From Planctomycetota bacterium (GTDB lineage: Bacteria > Planctomycetota > UBA8108 > UBA1146 > JAJFFE01): 64,000 nt of DNA. Under the pieces are notes generated by a model. It had not been told where the DNA came from, made no database searches, and saw only the letters and a list, made by a program, of their open reading frames with translations. The stretch covers positions 1 through 64,000 of the forward strand of contig JAJFFE010000231.1 in NCBI GenBank assembly GCA_021776775.1, given 5' to 3'. Each line of letters starts with the position of its first letter. Position 1 is the first letter of the stretch. This document shows, piece after piece, positions 16,484 through 25,910 of this stretch. The position numbers and the translations under genes were made by a program.

Positions 16484-18220
16484 TCACGGACAGTCGAATG
16501 AGAAGCAACCCAAGTCATCGGCAGTAGTGTCAACGTCGCAACCGGCACTGGGCATGGGGATCGTCGACCCAGAGAACAAGTAGTCGAGTACGGTGATGGC
16601 ATCCGCAAGGTCGACGCTTCCGCTGTCGTTGGCATCAAGGCTGTCCGGACAAGCCCCGCCGACCCCGCCCTGAAACAAGTAGTTCAGAGTGGCGATGGCG
16701 TCCCCAATATCGACGCCCCCGTCTTGATTGGGATCGGCCCGTATGAAGGGGCACTCAAACGTCAGCGGCAACTCGATCAACCAGAACGCCCCGTCGGACC
16801 AGCCCTCGTAGGTCGTGTCGAGCGGATCCTCGCCAGCGGACACCAACGAACCTTGACTCGTCCCGGCCAGCAAGTACGTCCCGTCGACGACGGTATCCAT
16901 ATCGAACGGTTTGCCTTCTCCAAACGAGAGGGTCGCAATCAAGTCACTCGCACCCTCACTATTGGGAGCCAACATTCTGACGAGAACCTCTCTGCCTGCC
17001 GGCAAGGACACGGGGCTGCCACTGTGAGTCGTCGAAGGGGGACTGGCCCAACCACCGAGAACAAACGGCCCCGCCGCACTCTCGGCGACACCGGCGATCC
17101 GATCCCGACGGCCTGGTTCACTAAACAACGTGCTGTAGAGTAGCTCACTGAGGTCGGTCGATAGAGCGACGAAGAAGCCATCGCTGGACGCTCCGTGCAC
17201 CGACTCTGCAGCCCCCGGCGTCGTTGGAAAATCGATCGAGTACGTCATTCCAACGATCACCAGCCGCCCATGGCTATCGATCAGCATGTCGAAGGCGGCG
17301 TCAGAGCTGGCTCCTCCCAAATATGTCAACGCTTCGAGCTGGTCAGCCCCCGAAAATGCTGGTTGAAACCTCGCGAGGAAGATGTCCGAGGCCGAGCCTG
17401 ACAACTCCTCTTGGAACGCTCCGACTGTGGCGGGTAGATCGGACGATTTTGTGTCACCCGCGACAAACACGGTTCCGGCTTCGTCGACCAAAACCGTCTG
17501 GGAGTCATTGAAGGTTCTCTCGTCTCCCAAGCCGCCAAGATATGTCGACCACTCGAGAACTGGCACCCCCGTCGAGCGATCGATGCTCGCGACGAATGCG
17601 TCGGTCTCTCCACCGCCGAACTGTGACTGGTAGGGATTGACCAGCGGGAAGTCGGAAGAGCTCGTCTGTCCAACGATCGTCACGGTCGCGGACGACACGA
17701 AGACGTGGTTCACTCGATCCGCTCCGCTTCCGCCGATGAAGCTACTCCAGACGATGTCTCCCAGCGAATCCAACTCGACGACGAATCCCTCTTCTCCAGA
17801 GAGTTCCGAATCGAATGCATCAACCAACGGGAAACCCACGGATGACGTCACCCCTACCACAATGCAGCCGCCCTCGTCCGTAGGAACCACGTCGAAAGGA
17901 ACATCGACCCCATTCGTGCAGTTCAACCACGTCGTCCATATAAGCTGTTGACCCGCCTCGGCGAACGGATCAAACCGCACCACCAGAGCTTCTGCGACTC
18001 CACTCCCTGGCGGACACATGGGGATCGAGAAGTCCTCCCAACTTTGAACCCCGAGGACACCGGTGACTACGCCATTTTCGCCAGCGTAGCTTGCGTAAAG
18101 AAAGTCGTAGTGGTTCCCCCCAAAATAGCTGGTCCACTTGAGCCAATCGTCATCTCCTCGACTCAATGACGAAACTGTCAACAGAAGAGCCACACAAACC
18201 CATACCGACCGTTGAAACAT
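16484..18220 (-). CDS. SBBP-repeat beta-propeller protein with dockerin tail
   Basis: A 578-residue secreted protein. The start at 18220 follows GGAGGATC and gives MFQRSVWVCVALLLTVSSLS as export signal. The frame continues far upstream but without such support. The body has SBBP-type propeller repeats: WTSYFGGNHYDFLYASYAG, WSSFIGGSGADRVNHVFV, WSTYLGGLGDERTFND and LTYLGGASSDAAFDMLID, each with a V.G.T.S.DFP strand. The C-terminus is the dockerin-like pair (DPNQDGGVDIGDAIATLNY and ANDSGSVDLADAITVLDY) and the tail DTTADDLGCFSFDCP. It is probably surface-exposed. Ligand unknown. Confidence 0.88.
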   Translation of the reverse strand: MFQRSVWVCVALLLTVSSLSRGDDDWLKWTSYFGGNHYDFLYASYAGENGVVTGVLGVQSWEDFSIPMCPPGSGVAEALVVRFDPFAEAGQQLIWTTWLNCTNGVDVPFDVVPTDEGGCIVVGVTSSVGFPLVDAFDSELSGEEGFVVELDSLGDIVWSSFIGGSGADRVNHVFVSSATVTIVGQTSSSDFPLVNPYQSQFGGGETDAFVASIDRSTGVPVLEWSTYLGGLGDERTFNDSQTVLVDEAGTVFVAGDTKSSDLPATVGAFQEELSGSASDIFLARFQPAFSGADQLEALTYLGGASSDAAFDMLIDSHGRLVIVGMTYSIDFPTTPGAAESVHGASSDGFFVALSTDLSELLYSTLFSEPGRRDRIAGVAESAAGPFVLGGWASPPSTTHSGSPVSLPAGREVLVRMLAPNSEGASDLIATLSFGEGKPFDMDTVVDGTYLLAGTSQGSLVSAGEDPLDTTYEGWSDGAFWLIELPLTFECPFIRADPNQDGGVDIGDAIATLNYLFQGGVGGACPDSLDANDSGSVDLADAITVLDYLFSGSTIPMPSAGCDVDTTADDLGCFSFDCP

Positions 18221-18419
18221 GAAGATCCTCCACCAGAAGGGATCAGGACGACGGCCCCCTCCATCAATGCGTTTACTGCTCTCGTAGCTCGTCGGACACG
18301 AGATCAAGACCGAACGCCGGGCACGTGCTGGCGTAACGTGAGCATCAGATCTCACCCGCCGAGCCTGCTGTGCATCCATGCGAAGAACAGGTGGAAAAGG
18401 ATCAGACTTTCTTGAGATT

Positions 18420-20117
18420 TCACGGGCAGGGTGAGAACGATCCGCAATCGAGGCTGTCAGCGGAGGGGTCGGTACCACATGAACCATGCGGCGGCAACGG
18501 TAACGGACTCCCCGGCACGAACAGGGTCGACAGTACATAGACGGGATCCGAAATGTCGAACATGCCGTCGTCGTTCGCATCGCACGCGTCGGCGCAGACG
18601 ACAAGACCACTTCCGAACAGAGCAGTGAGAGCTGCAATTCCATCCGAGATGTCGAACGACCCGTCCGAGTTGCAATCGCCCCGATCGAAGGTCGGCCCCG
18701 TCGGTCCGGCGCCGAGCGTCCCACTGAATGTCACCGACTGTCCGTAGACGTCGGAGGCATCGACCCGCTCATCTTCCCACACCGCGATGGCATTGCCGGC
18801 TGGGGTTGCGGCCACTGGCAGTCTCGCCTTCCCGCTGAGAAGAGCGGCGATTTCGATCGGTTGCCCCGGCCATAGCGCCGTTCCGTCGAAATCCACGCTC
18901 ATGCCGATGACCCGGTCCTGCGCGAAGACGCCGGACGGTTGATCGATCACGAACACCATCGGTCCATTGGGACCCAGCACGGTCCGCGGAGAGCCGACGA
19001 GAACCGTACTCACGGCAATCAACTCCAGCCCTTCAGCGCCCCACTGACCTACGCCGGCGGCATCGATCTTCTGGCCAAAGATCCCCCACTGCGACTGCCC
19101 GGAGTTGCGCTCGTTGAAGAACACATAGGTCGACTCATCGACGGGGTCAAACACAATCCTCGGATCGAGGTGGTGGCGGGTGCCATCGGTCGACACCGTG
19201 ACCCCGTTGTGAGGGAATCGCTCGTCCCCGGTCGACTCCAAGTGCTGCACTCGACTGTTGAACAACGTTGGTGAGCTGTGCCAAGCGATGACGGCTCCGC
19301 CAGAGCCGTCGTCGAGAATGCGCGGCGTGTGCGCGATCGGAACCGACATGGCGTCGTAGACTGCCACAGGGCTCGCTCCCCATTGCGGTACCCCAGCCGA
19401 TGAGAACTTCTGCGCATGGATGTGACGCAACGCAAAGAAGCTCGAGATATCGCGAACCCAGGTGGCGATGAAGGAACCGGAGTCCGACGCGACCATTTCG
19501 ACGAACGCTGGCGACTCACCCGGCAGCCCGGCAATCTCGATGCCTCCCGCCGGGAACAACGTCGCCCCGGCCGGAGTCACTGATTGCGCCATCAACTTGC
19601 CGTTGGTATCTCGCGACCAAACGACAACAAAGTCGCCCGTAGTCAACTCGACAATTCTGGGGGCCGGTTCGAAACCCGGATCTTCGGAAATCGCAACCCC
19701 GTCCGGGCCCCACACTGCCGTACCGTCCGGGGCAATCCTGTAAGCGTAAACGTCGAAGTCCCCGCCGCCGTTTCGGTCGTCGGAGAAGACGAGAACGCAG
19801 TGATCGGCGCTGTCGACTTTCAGATCCCAATCGACCAAGAAACTCTGCTGCGGGTTGTCGCTCACCAGAATCCCGTTGTGCGGCCACACCTCGTTCCCCG
19901 CGGCGTCGAGACGCTGCAGGTAGACGTCGTAGTTCCCCGACGCATGGTCAAACCACCCGACGTAGCAACCGCCATCTGACGTCGCCGCCACCTTCGGGAT
20001 CACCTGTTCCGACGAACGATCGGCGATCGAAAGATTCGTCGAAGGGTCGGTCGGCCATTGCGCGAACGACTGCACAGAGAACAGTGACAGGAAAGCCATT
20101 ACCAAGACGATGCGCAT
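18420..20117 (-). CDS. Secreted beta-propeller-like protein with dockerin tail
   Basis: A 565-residue protein starting at 20117, where GAGGAG stands 7 nt before the ATG and a signal peptide follows (IVLVMAFLSLFSVQSFAQ). The body repeats a motif of the type VYLQRLDAAGNEVWPHNGI, VYAYRIAPDGTAVWGPDGV and HAQKFSSAGVPQWGA. This pattern is found in large extracellular propeller proteins. The end is the dockerin-like pair (DCNSDGSFDISDGIAALTAL and ANDDGMFDISDPVYVLSTL) with the tail GTDPSADSLDCGSFSPCP. It is divergent from the FG-GAP gene at 20373 across a 255-base intergenic region that should hold both promoters. Confidence 0.85.
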   Translation of the reverse strand: MRIVLVMAFLSLFSVQSFAQWPTDPSTNLSIADRSSEQVIPKVAATSDGGCYVGWFDHASGNYDVYLQRLDAAGNEVWPHNGILVSDNPQQSFLVDWDLKVDSADHCVLVFSDDRNGGGDFDVYAYRIAPDGTAVWGPDGVAISEDPGFEPAPRIVELTTGDFVVVWSRDTNGKLMAQSVTPAGATLFPAGGIEIAGLPGESPAFVEMVASDSGSFIATWVRDISSFFALRHIHAQKFSSAGVPQWGASPVAVYDAMSVPIAHTPRILDDGSGGAVIAWHSSPTLFNSRVQHLESTGDERFPHNGVTVSTDGTRHHLDPRIVFDPVDESTYVFFNERNSGQSQWGIFGQKIDAAGVGQWGAEGLELIAVSTVLVGSPRTVLGPNGPMVFVIDQPSGVFAQDRVIGMSVDFDGTALWPGQPIEIAALLSGKARLPVAATPAGNAIAVWEDERVDASDVYGQSVTFSGTLGAGPTGPTFDRGDCNSDGSFDISDGIAALTALFGSGLVVCADACDANDDGMFDISDPVYVLSTLFVPGSPLPLPPHGSCGTDPSADSLDCGSFSPCP

Positions 20118-20372
20118 CAAGAACTCCTCGAGTGAATTGTCGGAAGGACCCGGATTCCAGCGGCGAACCCTTATACTATCTCGCTGAGGATCTTCACGAA
20201 ACGAGAAGAGTGCGAGCGGCAAGACTCCGCATGTAGCGGCCCGTGGGCAAGTCACCAACCGTGCCTTTCTGACCGAGAGCAGCCGAGGTTACAGTAACAC
20301 TCCGAGCGCGGACACAGCCATGGTAGACTCACTCTTTTCAGCCGCTCAGTCTCGACTCAGTAGGGAATAACG

Positions 20373-21965
20373 ATGGGAACTTGCATTTGTCGCGGGCTCT
20401 GTCTCGTGCCAAGCAAACTCGGTCTCACTTCGTTGGCGATCGTCGGATGGTTCCTTACCGGCTCGTTGCCAGACGCAAGTGGCCAGTGCGAGTTGCAGCC
20501 GGTTGTCGCTAGCGATGGCGCGGTCCAAGACCAGTTCGGTTGGACGGTCGACATCGATGGCAACTACGCCGTGGTCGCATCCTCCAGGGACGACGACTCC
20601 GGGGAGTCGTCCGGCTCAGTCTATGTGTTTCGCAATGACAGCGGCACGTGGATCGAAGAACAAAAACTCACGGCGAGCGACGCGGGGTTGTCGGATGAGT
20701 TTGGAGTCTCGGTTGCGATTAGCGGAGACTTGATCGCGGTTGGGGCGCACCGTGAGGATGAGCCGTGCCCCGGCGGCAGCGACTGCAATGCGGGCGCCGT
20801 ATATCTGTTTCGCTACAATGGCACGAGCTGGGTGGAGGAACAGAAGGTCTTCGCAGGCGACGCCGACGACAACGACAACTTCGGGAACTCGGTCGACGTC
20901 GACGGCACGGCGCTCGTCGTCGGTTGCCACCACGACGACGACCTCGTGGATAGCGGCGGCTCCGCTTACATATTTCGATTCGACGGAACCAGCTGGAACG
21001 AAGAGATCAAGCTCGAGCCGACAACTCCGATGGACTTTCACGCCTTTGGAAACCGGGTCGCGATTCGGGACGACTTGGTGGCAGTTGCCACGCCGGAGCT
21101 GGGCGTACCGGGATTCGTGGCGGGCGGAACCGGTCGCGTCGATCTGTATCGGTATGACGGCACAACCTGGCAATCGGAAGCGACACTAACTCCATCGGAT
21201 GGCGTGGAGTCGGATCTGTTCGGTTCGGCGATTTCGATCGGAGACGGTCGAGTTCTGGTCGGTGCGCCCGGTCGAGATGAAGTTTGCCCCGTGAGTGTGT
21301 TCGCGTGCAACTCTGGGGCTGCCTACGTCTATTGCGACGGACCCGGCGGCTGGGCGGAAGAAGAAAAGCTGGTTCCTTCGAGCGCGGCGGTCCGAGATCT
21401 GTTCGGCATCTCGTGTAGCCTCGTTGGCAACGTTGCCGTTGTCGGGGCGAGCCAATTCGCACTCCCCCCGGCGCTCGGCGGGACTGGCCAGGCGATCATC
21501 TTTAAGCGGATCGCAACGGAGTGGGTCGAGCAAGTCACTCTACTGGGAAGCACCGCGGTCAACGGCGACCGCTTCGGCCAGTCGGTGGCGCTCAGCGCCG
21601 ATACATTGATCGTCGGTTCACCCGAGATCGAAACCGGTGGCAGTGGAGCCGCTTTGCTCTTCTCTCTCGACGGTTGCGGAGTCTCCGTCGGTTCGCAGTT
21701 CCTTCGCGGAGACTGCAACAACGACGGTGGGTTCGACATCTCCGACGCGGTCTTCCTTCTCGACGAACTCTTCGGTCCGGGCCAGAGCCCCGAGTGCGTA
21801 TCCGCCTGTGATAGCAACGACGACGACGGGCTCGACATCGCAGATGCGGTCTCAATGCTCGAGACCCTGTTTCTCTTGCCGACTCCGCTACCTGCGCCGA
21901 GCGGCAGCTGCGGAATCGATCCGACGCCGGACATGCTCACCTGCGACGCACCCTCTTGCCCGTGA
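20373..21965 (+). CDS. FG-GAP repeat protein with dockerin tail
   Basis: A 530-residue secreted protein. AGGGAA precedes the ATG at 20373 by 8 nt, and residues 1-38 form a long signal region ending near PDASGQC. About seven FG-GAP-like propeller repeats follow, such as DQFGWTVDIDGNYAVVASS, DEFGVSVAISGDLIAVGA and DRFGQSVALSADTLIVGSP. Each carries a GSVYVFR-type strand. The dockerin-like pair is DCNNDGGFDISDAVFLLDEL and SNDDDGLDIADAVSMLETL, and the tail ends DAPSCP. Integrin-like propellers of this type often bind proteins or sugars at the surface (family knowledge). The downstream gene on the same strand is also a dockerin protein. Confidence 0.88.
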   Translation: MGTCICRGLCLVPSKLGLTSLAIVGWFLTGSLPDASGQCELQPVVASDGAVQDQFGWTVDIDGNYAVVASSRDDDSGESSGSVYVFRNDSGTWIEEQKLTASDAGLSDEFGVSVAISGDLIAVGAHREDEPCPGGSDCNAGAVYLFRYNGTSWVEEQKVFAGDADDNDNFGNSVDVDGTALVVGCHHDDDLVDSGGSAYIFRFDGTSWNEEIKLEPTTPMDFHAFGNRVAIRDDLVAVATPELGVPGFVAGGTGRVDLYRYDGTTWQSEATLTPSDGVESDLFGSAISIGDGRVLVGAPGRDEVCPVSVFACNSGAAYVYCDGPGGWAEEEKLVPSSAAVRDLFGISCSLVGNVAVVGASQFALPPALGGTGQAIIFKRIATEWVEQVTLLGSTAVNGDRFGQSVALSADTLIVGSPEIETGGSGAALLFSLDGCGVSVGSQFLRGDCNNDGGFDISDAVFLLDELFGPGQSPECVSACDSNDDDGLDIADAVSMLETLFLLPTPLPAPSGSCGIDPTPDMLTCDAPSCP

Positions 21966-22195
21966 GCGTTCACGTAGTCCGCACCTAGGTTCATCCATCT
22001 CATCGCCGGCTGTTGAGCCTCATCGAGCTTTTTCTGCCACGGCGCGCCTCTGCCCGAACTGCCCTGCCTGGCTCGCCGGAGGAATGTGCGAGGGATTTTC
22101 GAACCGATTTCGTAAGATGCCGATGGGGGCGCAACATCGAGATCGCTTCGATCCAGGTTTCGTCCACGAACAACTCGGTGAAGGGTGGGCTTCCG

Positions 22196-23878
22196 ATGAT
22201 TCGTCTGGGAATGGCTTTGATCCTTGTCGTCGTTACGGGTCCTGCATGGGGACAGACCGATGTGATCGTCGGGGACCTCTACGATCTAGGATCATGGGGT
22301 AACGTCGGAGACATATACGCATACTCGGTGGGCACGAATGCCTGCAATGTCGGCAACGAAGAGTTGCTTTGGATTTCCGACACGCCCGAGCACCCGGTCA
22401 TCGGGCAAGAGTTGTATCGATACAACGACGGTCGTTTTGAGCAGGTCGCCTTCGGTTGGCTCAAGCATGCGTTTTGCGCGTTGAGCCTGAGCTTCTGTGA
22501 TCCGTGCAGCCCCACTCCATGTCCTACGCTGGGCGTCGGTTGTTCGGACCCGTACGGCGCCGGCCTCAACGGAAGTCAGACCAACACCGGACCGCGGTCG
22601 GACGTCAACGCGTACACCGGCGAATACCCGTACCCGTTCACGGCGCCGCCGGCCGAGCCCATCATCGGTCGCCGGATGCAAGCGCAGCAGGCGCATGTCG
22701 ATCCCGCCCAAAACTCTGGGGCTCGCTACTTCGTCGAAGCACACTACGTCACCGCGGACGATGCCACTGCCGGCAACGGCGAGAACAACGTTTCCTGGCG
22801 TGAAGTTGCCATCAATCCGGACCCGGCCGAGTTCGCTCTCGAGTTCATCGCCGGTGAAGAAACAACGCGGGAACTGCCCGCGATCTATGCGTGGCAAGAC
22901 ATCGATTCGACGGTCGAGATCGCCGACGTGCGCGTCCCCGGCGAAGGGCTGATTCTCCTCGGCTACCAAGTGACGCAAACCGGAACCAACAGCTGGCACT
23001 ACGAGTACGCTATGTACAACATGAACTCCGACGTTTCGGCGGGTCGATTCGAGATTCCAGTCTCGACCGGTGTCACGATCACCAACGCCGAGTTCTTTCA
23101 TGTTCCCTATCACAGCGGGGAGCCGTACAGCACGGCCGACTGGTCGGTCGCCGTGGGAGCCAACTCCATCGCGTGGACGACGACCCCTTACACCATCGAT
23201 GCCGACGCCAACGCTCTTCGTTGGAGTCGCATGTTCAACTACCGCTTCGACGCGGACGCTCCCCCGACGACTGTGACCGGTGAGGTCGGCCTGTTCAAAG
23301 TGACGGGCGCGGTCGGCGTCACAACCCTGGGACCGGGTGACCCCCCGACGCCGATGATCACCGACATCACCTGCGTCGGTGCACCGACGGACGTACAAAT
23401 CTCGTGGACAAATCCGATCGTCTATTCTCAGATTGAGGTTCGTCGAGCGGGACAACTGATCGCAACTGTCCCGGGAGACGCCACCGAATTCGTCGACGAC
23501 ACGACTCAGCAAGGTCAGTCGTACAACTACACGGTGACTCCGTTCGAGGGCCCGGACCCGTTGACCGCGGTATCCTGTTTCGTAACCGTCCCGATCTTCC
23601 CAGACTTCACGCGAGGCGATGTCAATGACGACGGATCGTTCGACGTTTCCGATCCTGTCTTCGTCCTCGCCTCACTGTTTGTCATCGGTTCCCCGCAGCC
23701 CACATGTGAAGACGCCGCCGACGCCAACGACGACGGCGCCTTCGACATATCGGACGCGGTGTATAGCCTTTTCGCTCTGTTCGTACCGGGATCTCCAGCG
23801 ACACCCGCACCTCTGTCTTGCTCGTGGGATCCGACCATCGACACTCTAGACTGCGAATCGGTGATGGCTTGCCCGTGA
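22196..23878 (+). CDS. Secreted protein with Fn3-like domain and dockerin tail
   Basis: A 560-residue protein. I choose the ATG at 22196 because GAAGGG lies just upstream and MIRLGMALILVVVTGPAWGQ is a clear signal peptide. The frame extends to 22013 without one. Residues ~20-390 are not recognised by me. They are rich in aromatic residues and contain YPYPFTAPPAEPIIGRRMQA and SWHYEYAMYNMNSD. Residues ~400-470 look like a fibronectin-III-type strand set (DVQISWTNPIVYSQIEVRRA, QSYNYTVTPFEG). The end is the dockerin pair (DVNDDGSFDVSDPVFVLASL and ANDDGAFDISDAVYSLFAL) and the tail DPTIDTLDCESVMACP. A bidirectional terminator follows. Confidence 0.83.
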   Translation: MIRLGMALILVVVTGPAWGQTDVIVGDLYDLGSWGNVGDIYAYSVGTNACNVGNEELLWISDTPEHPVIGQELYRYNDGRFEQVAFGWLKHAFCALSLSFCDPCSPTPCPTLGVGCSDPYGAGLNGSQTNTGPRSDVNAYTGEYPYPFTAPPAEPIIGRRMQAQQAHVDPAQNSGARYFVEAHYVTADDATAGNGENNVSWREVAINPDPAEFALEFIAGEETTRELPAIYAWQDIDSTVEIADVRVPGEGLILLGYQVTQTGTNSWHYEYAMYNMNSDVSAGRFEIPVSTGVTITNAEFFHVPYHSGEPYSTADWSVAVGANSIAWTTTPYTIDADANALRWSRMFNYRFDADAPPTTVTGEVGLFKVTGAVGVTTLGPGDPPTPMITDITCVGAPTDVQISWTNPIVYSQIEVRRAGQLIATVPGDATEFVDDTTQQGQSYNYTVTPFEGPDPLTAVSCFVTVPIFPDFTRGDVNDDGSFDVSDPVFVLASLFVIGSPQPTCEDAADANDDGAFDISDAVYSLFALFVPGSPATPAPLSCSWDPTIDTLDCESVMACP

Positions 23879-23937
23879 TTGAACGCACTCTGGCGTTGGA
23901 CATCACGCGGCTCTGATCCGAGCGCGCTGAATAGAAA

Positions 23938-23974
23938 AAGGCGCGGCGAGAATCTTTGGCTCTCGCCGCGCCTT
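23938..23974. terminator. Bidirectional hairpin terminator
   Basis: AAGGCGCGGCGAG pairs perfectly with CTCGCCGCGCCTT across an 11-base loop. It lies between two convergent genes. AAAAA stands before the stem, giving a U-run for minus-strand transcripts, and TTAT follows for plus-strand ones. Confidence 0.88.
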
Positions 23975-24006
23975 ATCCATCATGGTCGCCCAAAAAACGA
24001 GAGTGG

Positions 24007-24837
24007 CTATGGAAAGCAGCCGTCGACGAGGCCGCACGGAAGATCGTCGGCGGTGGGATCACTACCGCAGCTCGGCCACGGCTCCGCTGGCGAAGAGCCG
24101 TCCAGGAACAGCCAGTTCGTTGTGTAGACCGCGTCGCTAACATCGACGAGTCCGTCGTCGTTGGCGTCGAGGGCATCGGCGCACCGTGCCGAGTCGCCGC
24201 CGGCGAACAGGAAGCTAAGAGTAAAGATGGCATCGCCGATGTCCGAGGCGCCATCACCATTGGAGTCTCCCCGCACGAACTGGGGAGCAACTACCGTCAG
24301 TTCACCGTCGATGGCGGTGGGGAATAGTTGCATTCCCCCGAGAACATACCCGACCAGCACAGTCGGAGTGCCGAGGGTGCTGGATAACGTGAGCGGCGTC
24401 GATTCGGCCGGAGTCACGAGCGGCGGATGCTGCACCGTGAGAATGACAACCGGTTCTGCCACCGCGGGAAACTCAATGGTCTGAATGGGAGAATGCGTCG
24501 TGAAGACGCACCCGATCGTTATCCCGCTACCACCGGTGAGTGCCAAAACAACGCTGAAGAAGCTCGGACCAGAGCCAAACTGGAGATCGGCCAGTTGCCC
24601 TGTGGGAACGGCTTCCGTGATCGTCGTCGGCAGGTCGAGTGCAATTCCGCACGTGAATCCTTGCGTCTGAAGACCCAGCTGATCGGGATCCGCAAAGCTC
24701 ATAGCTAACTCGGTGGTGGTGGGTGCGGTCGTGGACCCCACAACCGTCAGCGTAGGAAGCTCAAACGTGAGCCCCGAACCTCCGAACAGTTGAGTTGCAC
24801 CGAGTAACAGCACGAACAAAACGGCAAGACAGCGCAT
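24007..24837 (-). CDS. Secreted cohesin-like domain protein with dockerin tail
   Basis: A 276-residue protein with signal peptide (MRCLAVLFVLLLGATQLFGG) and GAAGGG 7 nt before the ATG. The N-terminal domain (~20-185) is a beta-sandwich pattern: TELAMSFADPDQLGLQTQGF, CGIALDLPTTITEAVPTG, IETIEFPAV-like strands, and LGTPTVLVGYVLGG ending in IDGELTVV. This resembles the cohesin-type fold (inference). The C-terminus is the dockerin-like pair (DSNGDGASDIGDAIFTLSFL and ANDDGLVDVSDAVYTTNWL) and a tail ending in CFP. The protein at 47733-48548 has the same architecture. A single protein with both halves of a possible cohesin-dockerin pair is notable. Confidence 0.8.
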   Translation of the reverse strand: MRCLAVLFVLLLGATQLFGGSGLTFELPTLTVVGSTTAPTTTELAMSFADPDQLGLQTQGFTCGIALDLPTTITEAVPTGQLADLQFGSGPSFFSVVLALTGGSGITIGCVFTTHSPIQTIEFPAVAEPVVILTVQHPPLVTPAESTPLTLSSTLGTPTVLVGYVLGGMQLFPTAIDGELTVVAPQFVRGDSNGDGASDIGDAIFTLSFLFAGGDSARCADALDANDDGLVDVSDAVYTTNWLFLDGSSPAEPWPSCGSDPTADDLPCGLVDGCFP

Positions 24838-24905
24838 GTCGACATCCCTTCGGGTTTCTTGCCGCGCTCAATTGCGAGCGACGACGTGCGAATGTTGTCA
24901 GTAGT

Positions 24906-25136
24906 ATGACTCTCGGCCGCACCAAGCTGAACCTGTCCAACGCATTCTTCGACCCGGCGTTCATGAAAGAAAAACTCGGCTACGAGCTTTATCAGACGGC
25001 GGGCCTTCCCACCCCTGGGGTCGGTTGGGCAAACGTCACGTTGAACGTCGAGGGAATCGCAAGAAGGTTTGGCACCGCGGGTGGCGTCTATCGGCTCGAG
25101 GGCGATGTGTTCGTCAAATTCACGAAAGACGGCTGA
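24906..25136 (+). pseudogene. CotH-like kinase fragment
   Basis: A short frame reads RTKLNLSNAFFDPAFMKEKL, GYELYQTAGLPTPGVGWANV and TLNVEGI, then GTAGGVYRLEGDVFVKFTKD before a stop. This follows the conserved central segment of CotH-family spore-coat-kinase-like proteins (LNL.N...DP...REKL.Y.L....G.PAPR...V.L.V.G). A normal CotH protein is several hundred residues long, and both the N-terminal part and the catalytic C-terminal half are absent. The segment after VEG also lacks the usual GLYT..E block. I take it as a decayed gene fragment between two intact neighbours. Confidence 0.6.
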
Positions 25137-25195
25137 CCTATGAGGGGTCCGACCGGCGCGCGTCGTCGCCCCCCTCATGTTCATCGTTTCGACGG

Positions 25196-25729
25196 CTACT
25201 CCTCGAAAAACTCGCGGATGACTTGATCGGACTTGGCGAGCGCCATCAGCTCATCCTTTCCCTGAGGAAAGTCTCTCACGTCGACCGACAACTGGACCAC
25301 CGTCACAGGATCGGTTCTTGACGAAACAAGAAAGAGCGCTCCGAGGGCTAGATCGTAGCGGACCCCCTCGATGGTGATCACGCCGCTCGTCCCGTCGGTC
25401 GTCTCGGCATGGAACGCAACCTTGCGTCCGTCGCTCGCGTGGTGCGATCCCTTGTACGACGCGCTGCGGAACTGACCACTACCATGCGCGTCGCCGCCAT
25501 TGGGCAGGTCGGACCAGACGACGAACGGAACGCCTTCCGGAGGTCCGGATTGCATCGTGATGACGGTGACCGACGCGGCGTCGATCCCCGGCGTGCCGTC
25601 AGAAACGCCCTCGGTCCAACTCGATCCGCCGGTGGCCACACCGTACACACCGTGGGGTTGACGGCAGCCAGCAAGGCAGACGAGCAAGAGTGTCGCGCCG
25701 ATGAGGATCTGGGTCGCTGCGTCATGCAT
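25196..25729 (-). CDS. Putative lipoprotein, function unknown
   Basis: A 177-residue protein. GGAG lies 9 nt before the ATG at 25729. The first 22 residues end in a lipobox (LLLVCLAGC), so Cys22 would be lipidated after signal peptidase II cleavage. The mature part is rich in short beta strands (ASVTVITMQSGPPEGVPFVV, VITIEGVRYDLALGALFLVS) and contains no motif I recognise. It is probably a single compact beta domain held on a membrane. It stands alone between the CotH fragment and the DUF6288-type gene. Confidence 0.75.
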   Translation of the reverse strand: MHDAATQILIGATLLLVCLAGCRQPHGVYGVATGGSSWTEGVSDGTPGIDAASVTVITMQSGPPEGVPFVVWSDLPNGGDAHGSGQFRSASYKGSHHASDGRKVAFHAETTDGTSGVITIEGVRYDLALGALFLVSSRTDPVTVVQLSVDVRDFPQGKDELMALAKSDQVIREFFEE

Positions 25730-25910
25730 TACGGCAGTCTCCGGTAGGTAGAAGTGGCAAGCGGTGCACCCGCCCCGCGTCGTTCACATTGTATTTTCAG
25801 CACCGCTCCGGCGCGAGGGGCTCGTGCCCCAGTCACAGCTGAATCCGATCGAGGCCGATCACGACCCCACCGCAAGGGCACGCGCGTGCACTCCGCGGCG
25901 CGTCGCACCG

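Noticed and set aside
22292..23512. 406-codon open frame on the minus strand
   Set aside because: It is antisense to the dockerin-tailed protein at 22196-23878, has no signal or domain, and its composition (Arg/Asp/Val rich) is what high-GC antisense frames give.
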